Of a DNA stretch of 64,000 nt, positions 45,424-56,787 are shown piece after piece; positions within the stretch are counted from its first letter, which is position 1; every line of letters starts with the position of its first letter. The stretch spans positions 47,195,122 to 47,259,121 of the forward strand of contig QPKB01000001.1 in NCBI GenBank assembly GCA_003546025.1, read 5' to 3'. A program made the position numbers and the translations under genes. The notes under the pieces were generated by a model. That model had not been told where the DNA came from. It ran no database searches and saw nothing but the letters and a program-made list of their open reading frames with translations. The DNA is from Camphora micrantha. Taxonomy: Eukaryota; Streptophyta; Magnoliopsida; Laurales; Lauraceae.

Positions 45424-46258
45424 TGTAAGTGCAAAAACTGTAACTCACAAGATTAGAGGGTGCCTTAGAAGACTTAACCAAATGACTGTTGAGAGTTAGC
45501 TGCTTCTGGGTCAGGAGACCTGAAAGGGAAAGGAGAGGAGGTCAAAGGACCCTGGCTGCAGGCAGCACAGGGCTCTCCGATGCCTCAGTTAGTGTAAATA
45601 CTGAATTGAGGATGGAGAAGATGAGAGGTAGAATGTAAGTGTATCCTTTTATGCGTACCTGTTTTTTGGTTCAATCCCTGCTTATATAGGAGTGCTTCCA
45701 TACATTTTACCATGGGTTTGATTATCTGGCAGCTGAGGTCATCAGCCCACAAAGTAATAAATGAAGGTCCATCACAGCCCACAAAGCATTGAATGCCAGT
45801 CTGATCAGCCCATATTGCATTAAATGCCAGTCACATTGGGCCTGATCTTGTATGGACTTATTAGTAGCAAAGGTCCCATCGGATCTCTTCTTGGGCCTCC
45901 CCCGGATGGGGTTACAGCCGCTGGATGCTGCTTTGTCAGAAGCCTGATGATGACCTTGGACGGCTGGGATGACACCTGTCCCATCGACATGTGCTTGGAG
46001 GCAGGAGATAGTTGTCGAGACGCGTCTCGACTGGTAGTCCTCACAGCCGTGGCCGAAATGCGCGTCTGGGGGTTGAAGCGCTGGTCCCGGCTAGCGTGTT
46101 GGTGCTGGAGCCGGAATGCGCTCTGCTGGGCCGAGGTCATAGAACTAATCCCGGCTAGCGTGTTAGCCCCATAGCCGGAATGCGCTCAATCGGACTGATA
46201 ACTGAAAATGTACTGTAGTTAATCATAATCTCGGGATGTTTAGAAACTTCTCCACACA
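45424..46258 (-). repeat. 5' LTR of the Tat element
   Basis: Upstream LTR in element orientation. CTATATAAG on the minus strand (about 45681-45689) is the probable TATA box for the genomic RNA. The LTR ends at 45424, right beside the primer site. Confidence 0.93.
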
Positions 46259-46263
46259 GCTCG

Positions 46264-47364
46264 TCTTTTTAAATGTGAAATTCTCAAAACCACTACCATA
46301 TTTACTCTACGCCCCACCATTAGTAGGGCCTGAAAAATGAACGGTTCTGATCTCCAACTTAGCTTCCTTCTATAAAGATAGAAAATATGATCATGAACTT
46401 TGATATATAGGACTTGGGCCCAGCTGCTTTCATCTCCAGGAAAAGAAACCAATTGAGGAACCAATTTAGCTTCACTCACAGACTTTCATGTAAGAAAGGA
46501 CATTTAGAAGCCAATGTCACACTCTAGAAGTTCAGATCTTCTTGAAATTCATGGCAGGGCCCCACTACTAGTGAGAAATTTCTACATCAACTTTCAATTT
46601 AAAGAAGTCTCATGCTTCAGAATAGAGAAAAAGAAAAGAAACAAAAAGATAGGAAAAGGAAGTCTTCTTAAAACCAACCCCCCACAACACACGCACACAC
46701 ACAACCAAAAAAAAAAGAAAAAAAAAAGAGAGAGAAGAAAACAAAACCAAACAAATTGAACGCTCCTGTTTTGTATATCCCTTTCAACGGTTATTAGAAA
46801 TGAAAATTCGAACAGATGGGCTGTTTTGTATTATCCCTTTCAACAGTTATTAGAAATGAAAATTCGAACAAATGGTGGGCCCATCCTGTTGGGCAAAGCC
46901 CATCCATCCTTGTCTTTTTTTTTTTTTTGTCTGCAGGACAAAGAAGCCTTTCGCCAACTGATTTCTTGTCCCCATCTGGTTTTTGTTCTCGATAGGGAAA
47001 GAGACGTATAACTGAAAGCACATAATCAATCAAAGAGTAAGTTGCACCTTAAGAGTTGGGTGAGGCCCAACCCGGACCTAACCCTTTTGTTGATTATTAG
47101 GGTTCAGGTTAGGCTTGGATCTGGAATTCCTCAAATCAACCTGAGATCAGGTTTTGATTTTGTTGGAATTTGAACCGATGCCACCTGACAAGACTCGGCT
47201 GGGTCTGACCTAATCTGGGTTTACCGCTTATCTGATGGACTGGGCTCAAAACTCTGGTTATGTGGGATGTCAACAACAACCCCAGCGAGATTGCAAGCCT
47301 AGATGAGCTAGAGCTAGAGCTAGGCTTTTTAATTTTTCTTGTCTCAAGTGGCTTGATTTGTATA
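46264..47364. other. Spacer with a 55-bp tandem duplication
   Basis: CTGTTTTGTATATCCCTTTC at 46766 recurs at 46821 with small changes (55-bp period, to about 46875). Poly(A)-rich and CA-rich tracts lie at 46690-46750. From 47040 to 47230 there are GGGTC/CAGGTT words without a clear element boundary. No gene. Confidence 0.6.
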
Positions 47365-47597
47365 TGTCACGACCTGGTCCACCTAACAGATATTGTCCTC
47401 TTTGGCTCATGCGGCTTGGGCCCCATGGACTTTGGCCCAATCTTGCCCGAAGGGTTTGTTCTTGGGTCCCTTTGAGACCCAAAACACGTCTTACTAGACT
47501 CACAGGCGTGAACATATATTAGCCCAGGCTCTAGACAGTCTCTTGACGATGTGGGACGTTACATTCCCCCACCCTCTGAGGAGAGCCGTCCTCGGCT

Positions 47598-50573
47598 CTG
47601 ATTGTTAGATTTTATGCCCTCAATTCAGTGGATAATACGAATAAATTGATATGTTTCATTAATTAATTAATTTATATTTTCATGCTTTATTCATGAGATG
47701 AATGATATTTAATTCTATGTTTGCACATGACCAATACAAAATGACATGGTGGTTCGTGAGACGAACCGGAACACGCAATTATATTAGATGTGATTCATGT
47801 GTTTAGATTAGATCCACATACAGAAGACATAGATCACAGTCAGTGATAAGATTGGGCATATCATCTGATAAGGATGTAGCACTGTGATCATTATGAGATA
47901 ATGTGATATGTCTTGATCATTAGAGTGTAAGACTCTGGATCATTGTGCTGGTACATTGGATGTACTGAAGGACCATGAGTAGCACCTTGTACAAATCTTT
48001 CTTTGATTATAGGACTGCTCCTATAATTCCAGAGCAATAGGCTCTTAATCCTGAGAGATTAATGGACTCAAGTTTCTACTATACATTTAGTTTGAATCAT
48101 CAATGAGTGAGGCCAATTGTAGGTCAATACCTCGATGTCTTGGGTACGTGGTGGTGGGGTTGTGGGAATATTTAATTCTCAAAATGGAATCTATCCTCAT
48201 AAATATCTCGTTGTGCCATTTAATTGATTATATCATTAGTAAGTGCGCAGTACCCATCTCAATTAAGAGTTAATTGGATGATATTAATGATTACTGTGAT
48301 TAATTGAGTCACAAGGATAATAAGAGATTGATCCAATTTGGTTGGACATATTTATTCCAATAGATCCATTGATATAATTGATGGAGTGGCCTACTTATAG
48401 TAATTATGAAGTTTTGGGTCTTTTTGTAATTATTTCTAAGACTAGAGTGCAATTGCATTTAATTAGTGGACTTATTTACAATTAACTGTGGGTCCGGTGT
48501 TCACAAGAGATGTAGGGTCCAGATTCTTAGTTGGAGCCAAATTCTTAGGAATCCCTAGTGGCCCCCATGCTAGCCCTAATAAGATAAGGTTATTAATCCA
48601 ATTAGAACTCTTAAGGAAAGGAGGAGTATGATACTTACTAAGAATAGAAGTGAGACTTCTAATCTTAATCTAAGAGTAGGTGTGCCATAAACTATAAATA
48701 AGAACTGAGGGTTAGATTTCTCTGCATACAATAATTTCTCAAGTTCCTCTCTCGTTTCCTCTAGTTTCCTACTAGAGTACCAGGATTTTCTTCTACTTGA
48801 AGATCCCACCATTCTCCTTTAGAAGTTCTCTAAAAGGGACATAGCGTGGAAGAACATAAAGGCAAGAGAGATCAAAGTTTGCGAAAAGAGTTTTTTCGTA
48901 GAGATCTAATTATCGATTAGAGCACAACCAAACTCCAAAGGTATAGATCTATTATCTATTTGAATTAGTAGATCTAGTTATGCTTGTTTTTTCTTTATCT
49001 ATCTTCATGATGGATTTTTGATCTTAATGCATGATATTAGGGTTTTTAGATCTTGGGCTTGGGTTCTTGGCATTATGGATATTTGATCATTGCATCAAGT
49101 GAGTCAAAAGTTTTTGAATACTTATCCTTGAGGTCCACCTATTTCCAACAATTGGTATCAGAGTGACCCCTATATTATCATCACGTTAGATCGGTCTTCT
49201 AGATATAGTTTCTACATGAGATGTGGAATTGATGAATCTAGGGTTGTGTAAGGATCAATTTTGATATTTATATGCATGTATTATGTTTTCTATATGCATG
49301 AGAAGGGACAAGTTCGGGAAAAAATGGAATTTTTTGCAAAACCATGCTCGGCCATTGCCAGTTGGGCGCTTGAGCGGGCTCCAATCCACTCGAGCGGACC
49401 CAAGTTCTGTGAAGTGGGAGCTCGAGTGGGTTCCACCCCGCCTAAGCGCACAGTATGTAGAAATCTCTTTTTTCGACAATCTGGGGTTTTCCTCATGAGA
49501 TGATGAATGGTAGCTTCCAAGCCCTATTCCTTATTATATATGTGATACTAACCTTGCAGGTTGTTGTTCACTCCATGTGGCCCTACGAAATTCTATTTTG
49601 TGATGATTATTGGTTATTTTGAGCAACTTGTAAAGGGCATCATGATTTTCTTGGTTTTCCATGAAAGGGCAAGACATGATGAACTCTCTAAGCCCCTTTT
49701 TTATTTCCATTATTAGATGGCCATGTAAATCTCATCATTGAGATATAGGAATTTATGTAATTCTCAATTTTAAATTCCACTTGGTTTTCAAGACATGATA
49801 GATGATGATGATGGACTCTTAACCAAAGAGTTTGGGATGGCCAAAGAGTTTGGAGTTACTCAAAGAGTTTGAGGTATCCCAAAGAGTTTGGAAGATCAAG
49901 AAGTCCAAGACATCTTTCCGCATTGGGGAGGAGAGGACTTACTAAAATTAGAATTTCTAATTTTGCATGGATACTTGCTTTATTTAGACTTTTTATATTT
50001 GCATGGTTGCTTGTTTTATTTCTTACCAAAATTTGATCCAAATACAATAGTTATAGTAATTAGTCAAATCAATTTAATATTTTGGAAATGATTCTAAATA
50101 AGGAATTAATATTGGTGGACCCATGAGATGGACCCATTGGAAATACTAATCTTGTTAATCGAACTTTCCATAATTCTAGGAGATGGACCCATGAGTATTA
50201 GGGTTTTTTTCTGCTTGGAGATCCCACCATTCTTCTTTAAAAGTTCTCTAAGAGGGTCATAGCGTTGAAGAACACAAAGGCAAGGGGGATCAAAGTTTGC
50301 GAAAAGAGTTTTTTCATAGAGATTTAATTCTCGATTAGAGCAAAACCAAGCTCCAAAGGTATAGTTCTATTATCTATTTGAATTAGTAGATCTAGTCATG
50401 TTTATTGTTTCTTGCTCTATCTTCTTGATGGATATTTGATCTTAATGCGTAAGATTAGGGTTTTTAGAACTTGGGCTTGGGTTCTTGGCTTTTTGGATAT
50501 TTGATCCCTGCATCAAGTGGGTCAAAATTTTTTGAATACTTATCCTCAAGGCCCACCTCCTTCCACCACTGAT
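47598..50573 (+). mobile_element. Non-coding LTR retrotransposon nested in the TRIM internal region
   Basis: The 5' LTR is 47603-49150 (1548 bp, TGTTAG...CCAACA, TATA box ACTATAAATA at about 48695), followed by TTGGTATCAGAGTGA at 49152, a tRNA-iMet primer site. About 1 kb of internal sequence has no recognisable protein. The 3' LTR is reduced to its last 364 bp (about 50205-50568). CTGAT flanks both sides (47598-47602 and 50569-50573), a perfect 5-bp duplication that splits the TRIM word GGCTCTGATACCA. Same LTR family as 984-2618. Confidence 0.9.
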
Positions 50574-50600
50574 ACCATATATATATATATATATATATAT
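50574..50600 (+). repeat. (AT)n microsatellite at the TRIM internal/LTR border
   Basis: ACCATATATATAT... replaces the ACCATATTTATATG seen in the other units, so expansion has erased the first bases of the second TRIM LTR. Confidence 0.85.
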
Positions 50601-51539
50601 CACGACCCGGTCCGCCCAGCAGATATTGTCCCCTTTGACTCATGTAGCTCGGGCCCCATGGACTTTGGCCTAATCTTGCCTGAAGGGTTCGTTTTCGGGT
50701 CCCTTTGAGATAAAAAATGCATCTTACTAGACTCACAGGTGTGAAAATATATTAACCCAGGCTCTGGACAGTCTCTTGACGATGTGGGACGTTCCAATTA
50801 TATGTCACGACCCAGTCAGCCCAGCAGATATTATCCTCTTTGGCTCACGCGGCTCAGGCCCCGTGGGCTCTAGCCCAATCTTGCTTAAGGTTTTGTTCTT
50901 GGGTCCCTTTGATACCCCTAAACGCGTCTTACTAGACTCACAAATGTGAAGATATTTTAGCCCAGACTCTGGACAATCTCTTGGCGATGTGGTACGTTAC
51001 GTTCCCCCACCCTCAGAGGAGAGCCATCCTCGACTTTGATACCATATTTATATGTCACGACCCGGTTCGCCCAGCAAATATTGTCCTCTTTGGCTCATGC
51101 GACTCGGGCCCCGTGGACTCTGGCCCAATCTTGCCTGAAGGGTTTGTTCTCAGGTCCCTTTAAGACCCAAAACGTGTCTTACTAGACTCATAGGCATGGA
51201 CATATTTTTGCCCAGGCTTTGGACAGTCTCTTGACGATGTGGGACGTTACATTCCCCCACCCTTACAGGAGTTCCACCCTCGGCTCTAATACCATATTTA
51301 TATGTATCACGACCCAATTCGTTTCGCAGATATTGTCCTCGTTCGCTCATGCGGCTCAGGCCCTGTGCACTCTGGCCCGATCTTGCTTTAAGGGTTTGCT
51401 CTCGGGTCCCTTTTATACCTAAAACGCATCTTACTAGATTCACATGCATGAACATATATTTACCCAGGCTCTGGACAGTCTCTTGACGATGTGGGACTTT
51501 ACAATATATCTTATATCTCAATATGTTTAATGTTTTGTA

Positions 51540-51960
51540 ACGCTTGACAATCATTCTGACATCGTTTGACTCAATTTCAAGTTTCTAGCCGCTAAATGGA
51601 GCCTTCTTGCGATAAATTCCTTCGAAGCCATGATTCTTAATTTGAGCTGATGGATCATCTTAAAATACTTACAAGAGGTTCCTTGTCAAATTTCAGGTCA
51701 ATCAGGCATCATTTAACTAAACTTCAGATTTGCAGCAACTTTCTTACAGCATAATGGATTCTTCTTGCAACGGTACCCATAACGTTCATGGTTCTTGGAT
51801 TTATGCATGTGTATGACTTATTTTATGCTCAATAGGCTTCTTGTCAAATTTCATGTCATTTAGACATCATTTAACCTAATTTCGGCTTCTTGCAACAAAA
51901 CGACGCCTTCAATATGCCATCAAATCCCCAAAAATGTCGAGCACAATGTGCAACAAAGAA
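51540..51960 (+). repeat. Imperfect tandem repeat, about 155-bp period
   Basis: Related words CATCGTTTGACTCAATTTC (51561), CATCATTTAACTAAACTTC (about 51709) and CATCATTTAACCTAATTTC (about 51866) are each followed by a GCAAC/GCAGCAAC and CTTC stretch. The origin is unknown, possibly an old LTR. Confidence 0.6.
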
Positions 51961-52724
51961 AAATCAAAAAGTCAATAAACACAGACAACACGAGGCCTCA
52001 AATCCCTATGGTCGCAAGGCAACCATGGCCCCATGGTCAACGACAACCATAGAATTTTGGATCCGTTGAAGTTTCGTGAAAACCCATCTTTTTGGGTCCT
52101 TTTACATTTCCAGCCCTTTTTAGCCTATAGAACATTTAAAAAAACCCATCTTTTGAAGCATGATATCCGTCGATCTTCGTCAACATCTCAAGTTCATCAT
52201 CAACATCTCGGATTTGTGTTCCGACCAACTATAGAGGTTTACATTTCGCCTAATAGATCAAGAAATCAACGGACAGATGATCTCGGTCCATCGGCAACAA
52301 TCAACCTCTACAATTTCGAGACGATCCGACGACAATTGATGCATATTTTCTTATTGTGACAAAAGTGTCCTTGAATATGAATAGATTGGATAAAGTTCGA
52401 ATGGGGAAAAAGGTGGAAGATGAAGCATTGAAATCGATGGAGAGCGCCTGGGACCAGTTGGGTTGAGATCAATGGAGGAGATGAGGGAAAGGAGGAAGAT
52501 GAAAAGGGGGAGAATGGAAAAAGGATCAATTGTAAAAAGACAAGAGGAGCAGAGGTATCCCCTCTTAGGGAAAACTAAAGGACCATTGTGGTGCATGGAG
52601 ACTTTCTGAGCCCTTTTTGATCTTGAATGAGTCTAAAGGAATTTTTCGGTAAAATCCTCTTAAATATATGATTCTTTACTATAGATATGATTTATATCAT
52701 ATAATAATTAGGTAAGAGGAAAAC
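51961..52724. other. Spacer, no gene recognised
   Basis: A 108-codon plus-strand ORF at 52033-52359 resembles no family I know and is flanked by low-complexity sequence. I do not call it a gene. Confidence 0.3.
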
Positions 52725-53893
52725 TTTTTTTTTTTTGAAGAATAAGTGTAGTTCTTCATTTTTAAATACTAATAGATTACATGATTGAAACCCTATCATC
52801 CAAATCAGATACATAGGATTTCAAAGGGGCATACCCCTCTAGGAACAAAGAGATAGAGATAACAATAATTTATGCCCATGGCTCGGGAAACAAGCTACAA
52901 ATCAATGTGAATGGTAGAGGATCTCCATTTCATTGGCATTTATTCGACTGGGACCCATTCTAATTTTGGAAACCTTTTTGCTGAATTGAATTGTATGAGG
53001 ATGCATAATGGAGAAATGGATAATATTATCAAATATATTTATGCTGGAAACTATTTTCCTCACTTGAAATCTCGTTGTCCATGGAGATTTTGATGGGCAT
53101 CTCAATGCTTAAGTAAGATCAAAATCAGCTTCAATACAAATATGTGTGATGAAATTAGGGATAATCTGTATCACATGCAAAACGCCCAGATAATAATCAA
53201 GAGAAGGATCAATGGTTGCATACACTGGTTGATAAATATCACTCCAAAGAATTCCAATTATCATATTCCTAGTTGAATAAATGGATATCCTCCAACCTAG
53301 AATAACCACACGAACAACATAAGAACGATGATCGGTTGGTGGGGTGTGCCAATATCTGGAAATATCATCTGGTAAATTTATACCAAGATATAAGATTCGA
53401 CTCCTGATTGTATTGATAATGGTGTCCACTATATTTATAGCTGATGTAGATTATGCTCTGAAAATGCAATAGTTCCATTCATGCAATATATGCCAAATAA
53501 ATGCAGAAAAAATGATCTTACCCAGAGTTTGTAGACCTTTGTGATGTGGATCAATCCGGAGAGTTATTGATTCCACCAAAGCAGTAGATGAGTCACAATC
53601 CATAGGTTCCAGATTTATCTTATGAAGGAAAAGCTGCCATACAAATTGGGAAAAGGGGCATTGAATCATTAAGTGTGTTGCCGTCTCCCAAGTACAGTCA
53701 CAAAGCACACAGCAAAAATCGCAGAGAACATTTCTTTGTAAGAGGAAATCCTTTGTTTTAAGACTACCCCTTAGATACATCCAAGCACACATTGAGTGCT
53801 TTTTAATACACCCTTGAAACCAAATCATTGAGCTCCACTGCAGTTCTTGGTTTGACAAATTGTTCACTAAATTTGTGTGATTTCTAGTCACAA
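52725..53893 (-). pseudogene. LINE ORF2 3' part with poly(A) tail
   Basis: Minus-strand pieces 53891-53451 (with MIWFQGCIKKHSMCAWMYLR, CDCTWETATHLMIQCPFSQF) and 53429-53109 (IRSRILYLGINLP) are the zf-RVT domain and ORF2 tail of an L1-like LINE related to the one at 16378-17570. A 12-T run on the plus strand at 52725-52736 is its likely poly(A) tail. At 53893 the LINE stops abruptly against hAT sequence. Confidence 0.75.
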
Positions 53894-55982
53894 AGGTGAG
53901 GCAATAGGTCGAAGGATTGATGAATGTTTGGTTGATTGGGGAATTTAGAAACTTTGCACATTAATTGTTAACAATGCTACATCAAATGACATTGCCATTA
54001 CTTATTTGAAGAGAAAGTTTTTTAAGAGACATGACAGTTTTTTTTTAGGCGGTCAATATTTTCAAATAAGATGTGCACATGTGTTGAATTTGATTGTGAA
54101 AGATGGATTTGATGAGTTGGATGGTGCCATAATTTGAATTAGGGCTGCTGTAAAATATGCTAGGAGCTCTCCACAAAGGGCACAGATATTTAAGTCTTGT
54201 GTGAAGAAGGATGGAATAGATTGTAATAGGATGTTGTGTTTGGATGTTACAACTAGGTGGAATTCTACATTTCTGATGTTGGAAACTGCAGCTAAATTTG
54301 AAAAGGCATTTGATCGAATGATTGATGATGATGATAAATTTAAGAAGGAACTTGAGGACGTAGGTGGACCTCCTACCTTCGAGGATTGAGAAGACTGTAG
54401 GCTCTTGATCACTTTTTTGCAGAAATTCTATGATGCTACAACTAAGTTGTCTGGCACTTCATATGTGACTTCTCATTTGTATTTTCCTGTAGTTGTTTCC
54501 ATTGAGAACAAATTGAAAACGTTGATGTTTGGTTTTGATCCTTGTTTAAAAGCTATGGCTGTCAAAATGAAATTGAAATTTCAGAAGTATTGGGAACCAA
54601 TTGAGAAAATAAATATGATGTTGTTGATTGCTATTGTGTTGGATCCACATTACAAGTTGACATATGTGACATGGTGTTATGGATTTTATTTCAAACTTGA
54701 GTCTTTTAAGGTGGTTGAGCTTAATGAAAAGATAATGGATATACTTAATATTTTGTATGTGGAGTATCAACAACTTGAGTGCTCTAATGCTTCATCCTCG
54801 AGTCATAATTATGAATTGGATGCTGACTAACCCATTTTTAATGAAAATTATGAGCTGAAGGAATATGAAAAGCATATGGCAGAAGTAGAAAATGATGTGA
54901 ACAAAAATGAAGTTAAACAATACTTGGATTTTCCTCGTGAAAAAGCTCAAGCCAATTCTGATTTTGATATTTTGGTTTGGAGGAAAGTAAATTCTTCAAG
55001 GTATCCAGTTCTTTCTCAAGTTGCACGAGATATTCTAGCTATTCTTGTCTCTTCTGTTTCTTCGGAATCTGCCTTTAGCACAGGAGGACGTGTGTTAGAT
55101 TCATATCGTAGTTCTCTATCTCCCAAAACAGTAGAAGAATTGATTTGTGCACAAGATTGGTTTCGAGGTTCAAATGTAGCAGCTGATTTGGAAGATGTCA
55201 CGGAGGAATTTTGAGCCTTTGAGGAGTTGGGTAAAACATTCCTTAATTTTCTTGAGATTTCATGTTATTTCAAATTTGTTGTGAATTTAAGTTAGATCAA
55301 ATGATTAAAAATGATTTTCTTTTTTGTCAGAATTTGATTTTGATGAGGTTTGAATTGAAGCTATGTTGAATCGAAGACAGACGCATGTACTTCCAAGATT
55401 CCAGATATTTGGGGCATCAACAATTATAAACATTTTGTGTTTGTTATGTACTTATAAGTCTTCACTTTCCAGTTTCCATGCAAATGTTGGACCTTAGAGT
55501 TATCATGACTCATATTTGGGCCTTTGTTATGTACTTACATGTCTTGCTTTCCATGTGGTGTTTTTATTGTAATGGTATTTATAAGCTTGGTTCAGCTGAA
55601 AGAGTTATCATGACTCATATTTGGACCTTTATGAGTTGCTCTTCTAGTTTTATTTCTCTTTTAGCATTGGATCAATAATTTGCAGGTACTTGGGTTAAAT
55701 AGATCTCAAAGTTCAAATGGGCAGCATTTTTTATTATTATTTTTTTATTTTTTTATTTTTGATTCATTTGTTTGGAATTATAGAGAGAAATGAGAACAGG
55801 CTGAAAAACTTTTTTTTCCACGGTTATTAACTGTAACCGAAACGTCTAATACGGTTAACCACGGTTTGATTTTCTACGGTTTTTGTGGATACGGTTACGG
55901 TTTTAAAAGATAGAAACTCAAGGTTACAGTTCGGTTAACGGTTTTCCCAACATGACCGGTTAGCCAAACCGTTACACCCCTG
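53894..55982 (+). pseudogene. hAT transposase relic with right terminus
   Basis: Reading starts inside the catalytic domain: LVDWGI (stop at about 53946) then NNATSNDIA; KDGIDCNRMLCLDVTTRWNS (about 54210); PIEKINMMLLIAIVLDPHYK (54597-54656). The C-terminal dimerisation region holds FDILVWRKVNSSRYPVLSQV and ESAFSTGGRVLDSYRSSLSP, ending at 55214. This is a BED-finger/RICESLEEPER-like hAT protein. Stops lie at about 53946, 54135, 54387 and 54828. The right end of the element is at about 55982: the complement of CAGGGGTGTAACGGTTTGGC, preceded by AACCG/CGGTT-rich subterminal repeats from 55835. The BED finger and left terminus are missing. Confidence 0.8.
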
Positions 55983-56670
55983 GAAAGATTCCATCCAGCA
56001 TAGATACAATTTCCAAATCATTCATTTGCAAAGCTTTTTGTAAGGATGATTTGATAGAAGAGAAAGGAGTCATACCAATGAAGTACCCCACTAAAGCATT
56101 ACCCCAATTTTCTGTAGCTGCATCTGCATCTTGATCATCGAATTCAACATGGAAAGAAGAGTCATTAGATGGCTTCAGATGTTCCAAATCTCTTGGACGA
56201 GATGCATGTGGCTGAAATAGAGATGACCAGAATTTTGTATTATCCAAGAAAATATGGTTGTCAACGTTGGCAGATTCCATATGAGGATCTTCCACGACTG
56301 GTCCACTATCATGAGATGCTTTCAATGGAGATATGGCTTCTTCATCAGACAGAATGTGGCCCACATGTTTTTCTTTGTCTATGATCAGGGTAGATGGGTT
56401 TCCTGCACTTGATATTTCAGCATTATTAATAGGCGCATGTGGAGGAATGTCCTTATCTGATCCCGAAATACGTTTCCACTGATCATAGACTTTCCCAAGA
56501 CGCACTTTAGCTTCTAGAACTAGATCACGTGGAAGATCCTTTGGTAGTGCAGCACCATGATTCTTCTTCAATATTGATTGGATGATGGATATTTTTGCAT
56601 CTCTATCCTCTGCATAGTCAAGCATCAAACGGATCTTGGAATGGATATCACTACTAGGTGCCGTTATCAA
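55983..56670 (-). pseudogene. LINE ORF1 fragment (DUF4283-like)
   Basis: Minus strand. An open frame of about 229 codons from 56670 contains KVRLGKVYDQWKRISGSDKD, then an acidic linker, and ends with ENWGNALVGYFIGMTPFSSI, which resembles the start of the DUF4283 domain of plant LINE ORF1 proteins. It then runs into the hAT terminus at 55982. The upstream minus-strand sequence to about 56787 looks like a LINE 5' leader (a second ATG, MGEGRPKAKV-type reading, lies on the other strand and is not used). Same strand as the LINE ORF2 tail at 52725-53893, so probably one element split by the hAT insertion. Confidence 0.6.
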
Positions 56671-56787
56671 TGGGAGAGAGAGCTCTCTGTCCCATCAACC
56701 ATGGGTGAGGGTCGACCGAAAGCCAAAGTAGAAGAAGAAGAGAAGAGTCGCCAGAAGGAAGGAGCCGAGGGCAAAAAAAGCTCTTAG

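Larger units (their letters stand above)
35520..46263 (-). mobile_element. Complete Tat-lineage Ty3/gypsy LTR retrotransposon
   Basis: The element covers 35525-46258 (10,734 bp), flanked by GCTCG at 35520-35524 and 46259-46263, a perfect 5-bp duplication. LTRs are 835 bp each (TGTGTGG...CTTACA read on the minus strand). Gene order on the minus strand is LTR, primer site, gag-protease, reverse transcriptase, RNase H, integrase, LTR, which is the gypsy order. Between integrase and the 3' LTR there is an opposite-strand ORF, a trait of the Tat lineage. Comparing LTRs by eye I count about 21 substitutions (about 97.5% identity), so insertion is fairly recent. Gag-pol is inactivated by stops and frameshifts, each recorded under the gene. 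Confidence 0.95.
47365..51503 (-). mobile_element. TRIM retrotransposon array with five LTRs, interrupted by a nested element
   Basis: About 199-bp LTRs (TGTAACGTCCCACATCG... to ...GGTCGTGACA on the minus strand) occur at 47365-47563, about 50600-50796, 50803-51001, 51053-51251 and 51303-51503. Between most of them lies a 50-bp internal region whose minus strand reads TATGGTATCAGAGCC (tRNA-iMet primer site) and ends in GGGTGGGGGAA (polypurine tract). This is the plan of a terminal-repeat retrotransposon in miniature with shared LTRs in tandem. The internal region between the second and third LTRs is deleted. Outer flanks GTATA (47360-47364) and ATATA (51504-51508) match at four of five bases. 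ORFs here are repeats of one another, not genes. Confidence 0.85.

Noticed and set aside
47270..51554. Similar minus and plus ORFs recurring across the region (MSLVRCIFYLKGTRKRTLQA-type)
   Set aside because: They recur because the TRIM LTR is repeated; they are LTR reading frames, not a gene family.
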